Shown here in pieces: positions 16,796 through 24,373 of a stretch of 64,000 nucleotides of DNA (position 1 is its first letter; every line of letters begins with the position of its first letter). Below the pieces are notes generated by a model. That model saw nothing but the letters and a program-made list of their open reading frames with translations, had not been told where the DNA came from and ran no database searches. The DNA comes from Streptomyces sp. AC512_CC834 (GTDB lineage: Bacteria > Actinomycetota > Actinomycetes > Streptomycetales > Streptomycetaceae), in contig NZ_JAGMUO010000065.1 in the NCBI RefSeq assembly GCF_019049325.1, positions 620,001 to 684,000 of the forward strand. Reading direction: 5' to 3'. The position numbers and the translations under genes were made by a program.

Positions 16796-16843
16796 GGGGA
16801 GGGACGGCCGTTGTGACGGCCGTTGTGACGGTCGTCCCTCCCC
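16796..16843 (+). terminator. Strong stem-loop terminator after the ABC exporter
   Basis: GGGGAGGGACGGCCGT (16796-16811) pairs with ACGGTCGTCCCTCCCC (16828-16843) as a 16-bp stem with a single G-T pair and a 16-base loop. The loop region repeats GGCCGTTGTGAC. There is no T-run, which is common for Streptomyces terminators. Confidence 0.7.
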
Positions 16844-16923
16844 CTGCCGTTCGCGTGACAGCGGCGGTGAACAAGCGCTTGGATAGGGCTGGTAGGTGCT
16901 GCTGCCCGAGCTGGAGGCCCCCG

Positions 16924-17781
16924 GTGTTCACTTCCGTCGACGACGTCTCCGCTCGACTGGCCGAGACCGGCTACCTGGCGTCGCCGGCGGTCGCCACGAC
17001 CGTCTTCCTCGCCGACCGGCTCGGCAAGCCGCTGCTGGTGGAGGGCCCGGCCGGGGTCGGCAAGACCGAACTGGCCAAGGCGGTCGCGCAGGTCTCGGAC
17101 GCGCGGCTGGTGCGGCTCCAGTGCTACGAGGGTGTGGACGAGTCCCGGGCGCTGTACGAGTGGAACCACGCCAAGCAACTGCTGCGGATCAGCGCGGGCC
17201 GCGACGAGAGCTGGGACGAGACCCGGACGGACATCTTCGGCGAGGAGTTCCTGCTCACCCGTCCGCTGCTGACCGCGATCCGCGGGGACGACCCCAAGGT
17301 GCTGCTGATCGACGAGACCGACAAGGCGGACGTGGAGGTCGAGGGGCTGCTCCTGGAGGTGCTCAGCGACTTCCAGGTGACCGTCCCGGAGCTGGGCACG
17401 ATCAGCGCGACCCGCCGTCCCTTCGTCGTCCTCACCTCCAACGCGAGCCGTGAGCTCTCGGAGGCGCTGCGCCGGCGCTGCCTGTTCCTGCACATCGGGT
17501 TCCCCGAGGAGGAGCTGGAGCGGCGGATCGTGCGGCTGAAGGTGCCGGGGCTCGACGAGGCCCTCGCCGCCTCGCTGGTGCGGGTGGTGGGCGCCCTGCG
17601 CGCGATGGACCTGCGCAAGGTGCCCTCGGTCGCCGAGACCGTCGACTGGGCCCGCACTCTGCTGGCGCTCGGCGCGGACACCCTGGAGGAGACCGTCGTA
17701 CGGGACACCCTCGGCGTCGTCCTCAAGCACCAGGACGACGTACTGAAGGCGGCGGCCAAGCTCGACCTGGACGCGCTGTGA
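16924..17781 (+). CDS. MoxR-type AAA+ ATPase
   Basis: This 285-residue AAA+ ATPase has Walker A GPAGVGKTELAKA near residue 41, Walker B VLLIDETDKAD near 127 and the MoxR-specific sensor region VVLTSNASRELSEALRRRC. The GTG start at 16924 is preceded by GGAGG at six bases; the longer open frame upstream overlaps the terminator and lacks a ribosome site. It is coupled (GTGA) to a VWA-domain gene. MoxR/VWA pairs act as chaperones that insert metals or remodel complexes, as in CO-dehydrogenase maturation (CoxD/CoxE). No obvious client gene is adjacent. Confidence 0.92.
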   Translation: MFTSVDDVSARLAETGYLASPAVATTVFLADRLGKPLLVEGPAGVGKTELAKAVAQVSDARLVRLQCYEGVDESRALYEWNHAKQLLRISAGRDESWDETRTDIFGEEFLLTRPLLTAIRGDDPKVLLIDETDKADVEVEGLLLEVLSDFQVTVPELGTISATRRPFVVLTSNASRELSEALRRRCLFLHIGFPEEELERRIVRLKVPGLDEALAASLVRVVGALRAMDLRKVPSVAETVDWARTLLALGADTLEETVVRDTLGVVLKHQDDVLKAAAKLDLDAL

Positions 17782-19142
17782 CCACCACCGGGGCGGGCCT
17801 GGCCGAGCGGCTGACGTCGCTGGTCGCGGCGCTGCGGGCGCACGGCGTCCGGATCGGCACCGGCGAGAGCGTGGACGCGGCGCGGGCGGTGGAGGCGCTC
17901 GGTCTCGCGGACCGGGAGCCGCTGCGGGAGGGCCTGGCGGCGACGCTGCTGCACTCGGCGGGACAGCGGCAGGTGTTCGACCCGGTCTTCGACCTGTACT
18001 TCCCGCGCGGAGTCGGCGGCCCGGGGCCGGGGACGGCCGACCGGGACGAGCTGCGCGACCGGCTGGCCGCCGCGCTCGCCGACGACGACCGGACGCTGCT
18101 GGCTCGACTGGCCGGGGAGGCGGTGGACGGGTTCGGTTCCTACGGCTCCTCCCCCGGCTCGGACGGCTGGTCCGCGCACCAGACCCTGGACCGGCTCCGT
18201 CCGCAGACGCTGATGGCCCGGGTCCGCGACGGTGTGCGGGCCCGGGGCGGCGGCGGGCCGGGGTTCACCGACCGGCTGCTGGAGGACGAGATCCGGGGCC
18301 GTATCGAGGCGTTCCGGCGGATGGTGGCGGCGGAGGCGCGGCGCCGGGTCGCCGAGCGGCGGGGCCGGGACGAGATCGCGCGCAGGGCGGTGGCCCCGAC
18401 GCCCGACCGCGTCGACTTCCTGCTGGCCGGCAAGGCGCAACTGGCCGAGCTGCGCCGGACGGTGCGGCCGCTGGCCCGCAAGCTCGCCACCCGGCTCGCG
18501 GCCCGCCGGCGCCGCGCCTCCCGCGGGAGCGTCGACCTGCGGCGCACGCTGCGCGGCTCGCTGTCGACGGGCGGGGTGCCGATGAAGCCGGTGCTGCGGC
18601 GGCGCCGTCCCGTGCGGCCCGAGCTGGTGCTGCTGTGCGACGTGTCGGGGTCGGTGGCGGGGTTCTCGGACTTCACCATGCTGCTGGTGCAGGCGCTGCA
18701 CGACCAGTTCACCAAGGTCCGGGTGTTCGCCTTCGTCAACCGGATCGACGAGGTGACGGGCCTGCTCGTACAGGGCGCCGCCGACCCGGAGGGGCTGGGC
18801 GCCCGTATCGGTGCCGAGGCGCGGCTCACGGGCTGGCACGGCAGCAGCGACTACGGCGTCGCGCTGGGCGAGTTCGCGGAGCGCTACGGCGACGCGGTCG
18901 GCCCGCGCTCCACCGTCTTCGTGCTGGGCGACGCCCGTACGAACATGAGCGACCCGAACCTCGCCGCCCTGCGGCAGATCGCCGGGCGGTCCCGGCGCGT
19001 GTACTGGCTGAACCCGGAGCAGCGCTCCCGCTGGGGCACGGGTGACTCGGCCGCGCCGCTGTACGCCGAGCTGGTGGAGATGCACGAGTGCCGCAACGTC
19101 CGCCAACTCGGCGCGCTGGTGACCCGGCTGCTGCCGGTGTGA
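17778..19142 (+). CDS. CoxE-like protein with von Willebrand factor A domain
   Basis: This 454-residue soluble protein has an N-terminal helical part, an Arg-rich middle (about 170-265) and a C-terminal VWA domain. The MIDAS motif DVSGS is near residue 288, followed by RVFAFVNRIDEVT and VFVLGDARTNMSDPN. It is the partner of the MoxR ATPase, whose stop overlaps its start. In known systems the VWA protein binds the client and the ATPase supplies the force. The client here is unknown. The gene ends 17 bp from the convergent cupin gene. Confidence 0.9.
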   Translation: MTTTGAGLAERLTSLVAALRAHGVRIGTGESVDAARAVEALGLADREPLREGLAATLLHSAGQRQVFDPVFDLYFPRGVGGPGPGTADRDELRDRLAAALADDDRTLLARLAGEAVDGFGSYGSSPGSDGWSAHQTLDRLRPQTLMARVRDGVRARGGGGPGFTDRLLEDEIRGRIEAFRRMVAAEARRRVAERRGRDEIARRAVAPTPDRVDFLLAGKAQLAELRRTVRPLARKLATRLAARRRRASRGSVDLRRTLRGSLSTGGVPMKPVLRRRRPVRPELVLLCDVSGSVAGFSDFTMLLVQALHDQFTKVRVFAFVNRIDEVTGLLVQGAADPEGLGARIGAEARLTGWHGSSDYGVALGEFAERYGDAVGPRSTVFVLGDARTNMSDPNLAALRQIAGRSRRVYWLNPEQRSRWGTGDSAAPLYAELVEMHECRNVRQLGALVTRLLPV

Positions 19143-19159
19143 CAGGCGCCTGGAGACTC

Positions 19160-19519
19160 TCAGTCGGCCTTGGCGTACTCCTTCGCCATGCCGCCGGCGA
19201 AGTCGTACACGACGCACGGTCCGTCGCCGACGACCCAGGCGTCGTGGCCGGGCGAGCAGACGAAGACGTCGCCGGGGCCCACCTCGCTCTCGGCGCCGTC
19301 GTCCATGCGGACGTGCATGCGTCCCTCGACCACGTAGCAGTTGTGGTGGATCATGCAGCTCTCGGTGCCGGCGATCGGCGCCACGGACTCCGACCAGCGC
19401 CAGCCCGGTTCGAAGGTGGCGACGGCGAAGTCGAGTCCTTCCATGTGTACGGCCTCGATGTGCCCGCGGGGGAAATCGCGCCGCTCGTCGGGCTTGTCGA
19501 GCGCCTTTGCCTCCAGCAT
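19160..19519 (-). CDS. Small cupin-domain protein
   Basis: This 119-residue single-cupin protein has the beta-barrel signature GTESCMIHHNCYVVEGRMHVRMDDG (first cupin motif) and GDVFVCSPGHDAWVVGDGP (second), with His residues suitable for metal binding. The start at 19519 is chosen over one 16 codons upstream because AAAGGAG precedes it at a normal spacing. It is a single-gene unit. Small cupins of this kind may bind a ligand or act as simple isomerases or dioxygenases. The substrate cannot be told from sequence. Confidence 0.85.
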   Translation of the reverse strand: MLEAKALDKPDERRDFPRGHIEAVHMEGLDFAVATFEPGWRWSESVAPIAGTESCMIHHNCYVVEGRMHVRMDDGAESEVGPGDVFVCSPGHDAWVVGDGPCVVYDFAGGMAKEYAKAD

Positions 19520-19598
19520 GACGCTTCTCCTTTCCCTGGCCCCACCACTCCATCGTCCGCCTGTCAACTCGGCGGCGCCATCCGGGGGACGCGCAGGG

Positions 19599-20576
19599 TC
19601 AGCGGGGTGCGCCGCAGAGTTCCGCGAAGCGGGCGGCGTCCACGTTGCCGCCGGAGAGGATCACGCCGACGCGGCGGGGCGGGGCGTCGATGCGGCCGCT
19701 CAGGAGGGCGGCCAGCGGGGTGGCGCCGCTGGGTTCGAGGACGGTCTTCAGCCGCTCGAAGGCGAACCGCATCGCGTCCCGGATCTCGTCGTCGGACACC
19801 AGCACGATCCCGTCGAGCAGCCGCCGGTTGAGGGAGAACGTCAGCTCGCCGGGGGTGGGCAGGGCCTGGCCGTCGGCGATGGTGCGCGGGACCGGGACGG
19901 TGACGCGCCGGCCGGCCTCCAGGGAGCGCCGGGTGTCGTCACCGGCCTCGGGTTCGACACCGATCACCAGGGTGCCGGGGTGCAGGCCCTTGACCGCGGT
20001 GGCGCTGCCGGCGATCAGTCCGCCGCCGCCGACCGGTGCGACCAGCGCGTCCAGCCGACCCGTGTCCTCGACGAGTTCGAGGGCGGCGGTGCCCTGTCCG
20101 GCGATGACGTGCGGGTGCTCGTAGGGCGGGATCAGGGTCAGCCCGCGTTCGGCTGCCAGTGCCTCGGCGATGGCGGCGCGGTCGCCGGTGTAACGGTCGT
20201 AGGTGACGATCTCGGCGCCGTATCCGGCGGTGGCGTCCCGTTTGGAGGGCGGCGCGTCCTCGGGCATGACGATCACGGCGGTGGTGCCCAGTTCGCGTGC
20301 GGCCAGGGCGACCGCCTGGGCATGGTTGCCGGAGGAGTAGGCGGCGATGCCGCGGGCGAGCTGCCGAGGCGTGAGGCGGGAGGCCGCGTTGTAGGCGCCG
20401 CGGAACTTGAAGGCGCCGACCCGCTGATGGTTCTCGCACTTGAGGAAGACCTCGGCGCCGACGAGGGCGTCCAGGGTGCGCGAGCGGAGCACCGGGGTGC
20501 GGTGCGCGACGCCCTTGATCCGGGCGGCGGCGGAACGGACGTCGTCGAGGGTGACCGGCGGGGTGGTGGTCGTCAC
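19599..20576 (-). CDS. Threonine/serine dehydratase-like PLP enzyme
   Basis: This 325-residue fold-type II PLP enzyme has Schiff-base Lys57 in FKFRGAYNA, the SSGNHAQAVALAA phosphate/substrate loop and a PVGGGGLIAG glycine loop. It is shorter than biosynthetic IlvA and lacks the regulatory ACT-type domain, so it is a catabolic L-threonine/L-serine dehydratase or a relative such as hydroxyectoine-pathway dehydratase or racemase. The GTG start at 20576 follows GAGGA, 8 bp after the regulator stop, so both lie on one message. Confidence 0.9.
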   Translation of the reverse strand: MTTTTPPVTLDDVRSAAARIKGVAHRTPVLRSRTLDALVGAEVFLKCENHQRVGAFKFRGAYNAASRLTPRQLARGIAAYSSGNHAQAVALAARELGTTAVIVMPEDAPPSKRDATAGYGAEIVTYDRYTGDRAAIAEALAAERGLTLIPPYEHPHVIAGQGTAALELVEDTGRLDALVAPVGGGGLIAGSATAVKGLHPGTLVIGVEPEAGDDTRRSLEAGRRVTVPVPRTIADGQALPTPGELTFSLNRRLLDGIVLVSDDEIRDAMRFAFERLKTVLEPSGATPLAALLSGRIDAPPRRVGVILSGGNVDAARFAELCGAPR

Positions 20577-20584
20577 GGGTGTCC

Positions 20585-21265
20585 TCAGGGGGTGTCGGCG
20601 GCCGGGCCGGGTACGGCGCGGGCCTGGGCGAGGTAGTGGTAGGCGGAGGCGCGGGAGATGCCGAGCCTGGCCGCGACGTGCTCGACCGAGCGGCGTACGG
20701 CGAACACGCCGCGGGCGTCCAGGTCGCGGAACAGCTCCAGGCGCCGGTCCCGGTCCAGCGCCGCCCAGCTCGTGTCCCGGCGCAGCGGATGGGCGTCCAC
20801 GATGGCGTCGACCACCGCGTCGATGTCGTCGCCGAAGGTGGTCGCCGGCGCGTCGACGGGGATGCCGGCGGTCCCGGCGAGGGCGCCGAGCAGGGCGTGG
20901 GCCCGGTCGACGGCGGTGACGTCCAGGTTGACGCACAGGGCACCGAACACGGCGCCCGTGGAGTCGCGCAGCACCATGGTGGAGGACTTCAGCAGCGTGC
21001 CTTCGGCCGTGCGCGTGACGTAGTTCAGCTCGTCGCGCGCCTCGTCGCCGCGGGCCAGTACGCGCATGCCGATCTCGCTCATCGCCCCGCCCACCGTCCG
21101 TCCGGTCACCGATCCGGCGACGGCCACGACCGAGTGCTCGGGGCGCCGGTAGTCGTGCAGGACCGCCTCGCAGACCGGCCCGAACGTCGCGGCAATCCCG
21201 TCGGCCACGGGGCGCAGCGCGGCGAGGACGGCGTCACGTTCGGCCTCCAGCGCCGGTTCGCTCAT
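20585..21265 (-). CDS. YheO-like transcriptional regulator (PAS-like plus HTH_22)
   Basis: This 226-residue regulator has an N-terminal YheO/PAS-like sensor (about 15-125, with GPVCEAVLHDYRRPEHSVVAVAGSVTGR) and a C-terminal helix-turn-helix of the HTH_22 type (VEHVAARLGISRASAYHYLA). The family includes regulators of amino-acid catabolism such as DauR in Pseudomonas. It is co-transcribed with, and eight bases upstream of, the dehydratase gene, so it very likely controls that gene and itself. A perfect inverted repeat at 21335-21351 overlaps its likely -35 box. Confidence 0.88.
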   Translation of the reverse strand: MSEPALEAERDAVLAALRPVADGIAATFGPVCEAVLHDYRRPEHSVVAVAGSVTGRTVGGAMSEIGMRVLARGDEARDELNYVTRTAEGTLLKSSTMVLRDSTGAVFGALCVNLDVTAVDRAHALLGALAGTAGIPVDAPATTFGDDIDAVVDAIVDAHPLRRDTSWAALDRDRRLELFRDLDARGVFAVRRSVEHVAARLGISRASAYHYLAQARAVPGPAADTP

Positions 21266-21280
21266 CAGGGGCTCCTTGCT

Positions 21281-21306
21281 CGGACTGGTCGGACTGGTCG
21301 GACTCC
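21281..21306. repeat. 9-bp tandem repeat in the leader of the YheO-like regulator
   Basis: CGGACTGGT occurs at 21281 and 21290 with a third partial copy to 21306, between the probable promoter and the regulator start codon. Confidence 0.7.
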
Positions 21307-21334
21307 AAGAAGGTCAAGACTACATGTCCAACGC

Positions 21335-21351
21335 CTGGACTGACAGTCCAG
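21335..21351. promoter_or_regulatory. Perfect inverted repeat, likely operator of the YheO-like regulator
   Basis: CTGGACT-GAC-AGTCCAG is a 7-bp inverted repeat with a 3-bp spacer. It overlaps a candidate minus-strand -35 (CTGTCA, 21341-21346), 18 bases from TAGTCT (21317-21322). Autoregulation is the simplest reading. Confidence 0.55.
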
Positions 21352-21469
21352 ACCCCACCACCCTCCCTCGCCCTCTCCCTCTTCGCGGTCCTTTTATCGG
21401 GGCGCCGGGTCTGGCACCCTTCCCGGCACCCCGCACTGCCCGAGACGCTCGTACGGAGGTCGTTCCGTC

Positions 21470-22267
21470 ATGCCCAAAGACGCCAAGTCCCCGAAGAAGC
21501 TGCGCGACAACCGCGCCACGCTCACGCACAAGGTCGGGTACGCACTGCGCCATCCCGAGCGTGTCGGCCCCCATGTCCGCAGGGCGGGCCGGGACGCGTG
21601 GCTGCGGATCAAGCACCCCGACCACGTCGGCTACTACCGGGCGGTGATGGCCTCCGACACCCGCCGCGACCCGGAGGCCGCGGTCGGCAGCCGGACCCAC
21701 GACCGCTGGCTGGCGCTCGGCCGGATGCAGTTCGACTACCTGATCGAGCACGGACTGCGCCCCGAACACCGCATGCTCGACATCGGCTGCGGCAACCTGC
21801 GCGGCGGCTGGCGTTTCATCGACCACCTCGACGCCGGTCACTACTACGGCGTCGACATCTCGCCGGACATCCTGATCGCCGCCAAGAAGACCCTGACCGA
21901 GCGCCACCTCCAGGCCAAGCTGCCCCACCTGACCATCATCGGGGACCTCCGGCTGGAGTTCCTGCCCGACGACCACTTCGACGTCGTCCACGCGCACAGC
22001 GTCTTCTCGCACTCGCCGCCCGGCGTCGTCGACGAGTGCCTTCGGCACGTCGGCCGCGTCCTGACCGGCACCGGGTTCTTCGACTTCACCTTCGACCGCA
22101 CGGAGGGCACCGAGCACCACGTGCTGCGCGAGGACTTCTACTACCGCACGGACACCCTGCTCACGCTGGCCGCCCAGCACGGCCTGCACGCGCGGTTCAT
22201 GGAGGACTGGGAGAAGCGGCCGCACGGCCAGTCCAAGATCCGGGTGAGCCGCTCACCGCTGCCGTAG
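21470..22267 (+). CDS. Class I SAM-dependent methyltransferase
   Basis: This 265-residue protein has a Rossmann-like methyltransferase domain: motif I LDIGCGNLRGGWRFI near residue 104, the acidic YYGVDIS, and post-I FDVVHAHSVFSHSP. The N-terminal ~70 residues are basic and helical, with RHPERVGPHVRRAGRDAWLRIKHPDHVGYY resembling stretches found in glycan- and lipid-modifying methyltransferases. GGAGG precedes the ATG by ten bases. It is transcribed alone, divergently from the YheO regulator. The substrate is unknown. Confidence 0.85.
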   Translation: MPKDAKSPKKLRDNRATLTHKVGYALRHPERVGPHVRRAGRDAWLRIKHPDHVGYYRAVMASDTRRDPEAAVGSRTHDRWLALGRMQFDYLIEHGLRPEHRMLDIGCGNLRGGWRFIDHLDAGHYYGVDISPDILIAAKKTLTERHLQAKLPHLTIIGDLRLEFLPDDHFDVVHAHSVFSHSPPGVVDECLRHVGRVLTGTGFFDFTFDRTEGTEHHVLREDFYYRTDTLLTLAAQHGLHARFMEDWEKRPHGQSKIRVSRSPLP

Positions 22268-22298
22268 CCGTAGCCGCCGCAGGCCGCACGCCTCCTCC

Positions 22299-22327
22299 TG
22301 TGTGATCACTCTCTTGTGTGATCACAC
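22299..22327. promoter_or_regulatory. Duplicated TGTGTGATCAC sites before phoD-like gene
   Basis: TGTGTGATCAC occurs at 22299-22309 and again at 22315-22325, 16 bp apart. The second copy extends to the perfect 12-bp palindrome GTGTGATCACAC (22316-22327). The spacing of about 1.5 helical turns suggests two operator sites. They do not look like PHO boxes. Confidence 0.5.
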
Positions 22328-22452
22328 CGCAAGCCCTGCCCGTTTCAGGTGTTTTGTCTGCTTAGCATGCGGGGTCCGCGCATCCGGGGACCGCGCCATC
22401 GCGCGACGGGGCCCCGGTACGGACCGCCACGCCCCGTACGAGAGGACACCTG

Positions 22453-24114
22453 ATGGCGCCCACGGGCCGGCCCAGCGCACTGGCCGAGCACGCCTTCTCC
22501 CCGCACGACGCCGTGATGGGCGCCGCCGCCCGGCACCTCGGCCGCCGGCGCTTCCTCACCGTGACCGCGGCCGCCGCCGCGCTCGCCTTCTCCACCAACC
22601 TGCCGGCCCGCGGCGCGGTCGCCGCCCCCGAACGCGCCGCCCGGATCAGCAAGGACCCCTTCACCCTCGGCGTCGCCTCCGGCGATCCGCTGCCGGACTC
22701 TGTGCTGCTGTGGACCAGACTGGCGCCCGAACCGTTCCTGGAGGACGGCGGGATGGGCACGGAGCGGGTCACGGTCGAGTGGGAGGTGGCCCTCGACGAG
22801 CACTTCGCGGCCGTCCTGTTCCGGGGCACCGCCGACGCCCACGCCGAGTACGCGCACAGCGTGCACGTCGACGTGTTGGGCCTGACGCCCGGCACGGTCT
22901 ACTACTACCGCTTCCGCGCCGGCGCCTGGCTCAGCCCCGCGGGCCGAACCCGCACCGCGCCCGCGACGGGCAGCGCCCCGTCCGCGCTGAAACTCGCCGC
23001 GGTCGCCTGCCAGGCGTACCAGGACGGCTACTACACCGTGCTGCGCCATGTCGCCCAGGACGACGTGGACGTGGTGTTCCACCTCGGCGACTACCTGTAC
23101 GAGTACGCGGTGAACCCGGCGGGCGGGGAGCGCCACTACACCGACATCACGCTGCCCGACGTGTTCAACCGCGAGACGATGACCCTCGCGGACTACCGGA
23201 TGCGGTACGCGCTCTACAAGAGCGACGAGGACCTGCGGGCCGCGCACGCCGCGCACCCGTTCGTCGTCGCCTGGGACGACCACGAGACCGAGAACAACTA
23301 CGCGGGCGGTGTCCCCGAGAACGACATCCCGCCGGAGGAGTTCCTGCTGCGCCGGGCCGCCGCCTACCGGGCGTACTGGGAGAACCAGCCGCTACGCGCC
23401 GCCCAGCTTCCGCAGGGACCGGACGCGCGGCTGTACCGCCGGCTGCACTGGGGCACGCTCGCGCAGTTCGACATCCTCGACACCCGCCAGTACCGCTCCG
23501 ACCAGGCCTACGACGACCGGCCGCACGCCCCCGGAGCCGAGTCGGACGATCCGGCGCGCACCATCACCGGCGCCGCGCAGGAGCAGTGGCTGCTGGACGG
23601 CTGGAAGGGCTCGACCGCGCTGTGGAACGTGATGCCCCAGCAGGTCTGCTTCTCCCAGCGCAAGTTCGACGTGACGGCCGACGCCCCGCTCTCGATGGAC
23701 GCCTGGGACGGCTATCGCGCCTCGCGCGACCGGGTGGTCGCCGGGGCGAAGGCCGCCGGCGTCGACAACTGGCTGATCCTCACCGGCGACGTGCACGTGG
23801 GCTACGCCCTCGACGTCAAGGAGGACTTCAACGACCCGGCGTCCGCCACCGTCGCCACCGAGGTCACCTGCACGTCGGTGGCCAGCGGCCGGGACGGCGC
23901 GGCACAGCCCGCCAACTGGGAACTGTACCTGCGGGCCAACCCGCACATGAAGTTCTACAACGGCAACCGCGGCTACGTCCGGGCCGAACTCGGCCGCCCG
24001 GCGACCCACCTCGACTTCCGCACCGTCTCCGGCATCAGCACGCCCGGCGCCGCCGTCACCACGGTCGCGTCCTTCGTCACCGAGGCGGGAGAACCGGGGC
24101 TGAAGCCCGCCTGA
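22453..24114 (+). CDS. phoD: Secreted alkaline phosphatase/phosphodiesterase, PhoD family
   Basis: This 553-residue exported enzyme has a twin-arginine signal (GRRRFLTVTAAAAALAFS) around residues 30-55. A PhoD N-terminal domain (DPFTLGVASGDPLPDSVLLWTRL) follows, then the metallophosphoesterase core with FHLGDYLYEYAV, VVAWDDHETENNY and LTGDVHVGYALDV, which carry the Asp/His/Asn metal ligands. It would release phosphate from phosphodiesters or wall teichoic acid outside the cell. The ATG at 22453 gives a rather long n-region before the RR motif; an ATG 22 codons downstream is the alternative. Confidence 0.92.
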   Translation: MAPTGRPSALAEHAFSPHDAVMGAAARHLGRRRFLTVTAAAAALAFSTNLPARGAVAAPERAARISKDPFTLGVASGDPLPDSVLLWTRLAPEPFLEDGGMGTERVTVEWEVALDEHFAAVLFRGTADAHAEYAHSVHVDVLGLTPGTVYYYRFRAGAWLSPAGRTRTAPATGSAPSALKLAAVACQAYQDGYYTVLRHVAQDDVDVVFHLGDYLYEYAVNPAGGERHYTDITLPDVFNRETMTLADYRMRYALYKSDEDLRAAHAAHPFVVAWDDHETENNYAGGVPENDIPPEEFLLRRAAAYRAYWENQPLRAAQLPQGPDARLYRRLHWGTLAQFDILDTRQYRSDQAYDDRPHAPGAESDDPARTITGAAQEQWLLDGWKGSTALWNVMPQQVCFSQRKFDVTADAPLSMDAWDGYRASRDRVVAGAKAAGVDNWLILTGDVHVGYALDVKEDFNDPASATVATEVTCTSVASGRDGAAQPANWELYLRANPHMKFYNGNRGYVRAELGRPATHLDFRTVSGISTPGAAVTTVASFVTEAGEPGLKPA

Positions 24115-24266
24115 TCCCGGACCCGGCGGGGGTGCGTGCGCGTACTGCACTTGCCGCCCGATGCGTCCCCCATCGCGCGAAAGAGACCGGCCTTCCGCAT
24201 CGCCGCGGATCTTTCCGGCAAGGCCTGTGACTTCGTCGCACTCGCACCGTGTCCCACGGTCACCCA

Positions 24267-24338
24267 CTGACCCCCCTGATCTCACTGATCCCACTGATCC
24301 CCCTGATCTCCCTGATCTCCCTGATCTCCCTGATCCCC
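24267..24338. repeat. Eight-copy 9-bp tandem repeat upstream of the protease
   Basis: The unit CTGATCNCC recurs every 9 bp from 24267 to 24338 (eight copies, the first with CTGACC). It ends about 35 bp before the protease start codon, so it probably lies in the promoter or leader, where copy-number change could alter expression. Confidence 0.85.
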
Positions 24339-24373
24339 GCTGTCTCGTACAGCCCTCGAAGGAGGCACATCGC

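Noticed and set aside
14107..17730. Very long (over 1200 codons) open frame on the minus strand across the ABC exporter and MoxR genes
   Set aside because: It is antisense to genes with clear families and motifs; its translation is Arg/His/Pro/Gln-rich nonsense caused by third-position GC bias.
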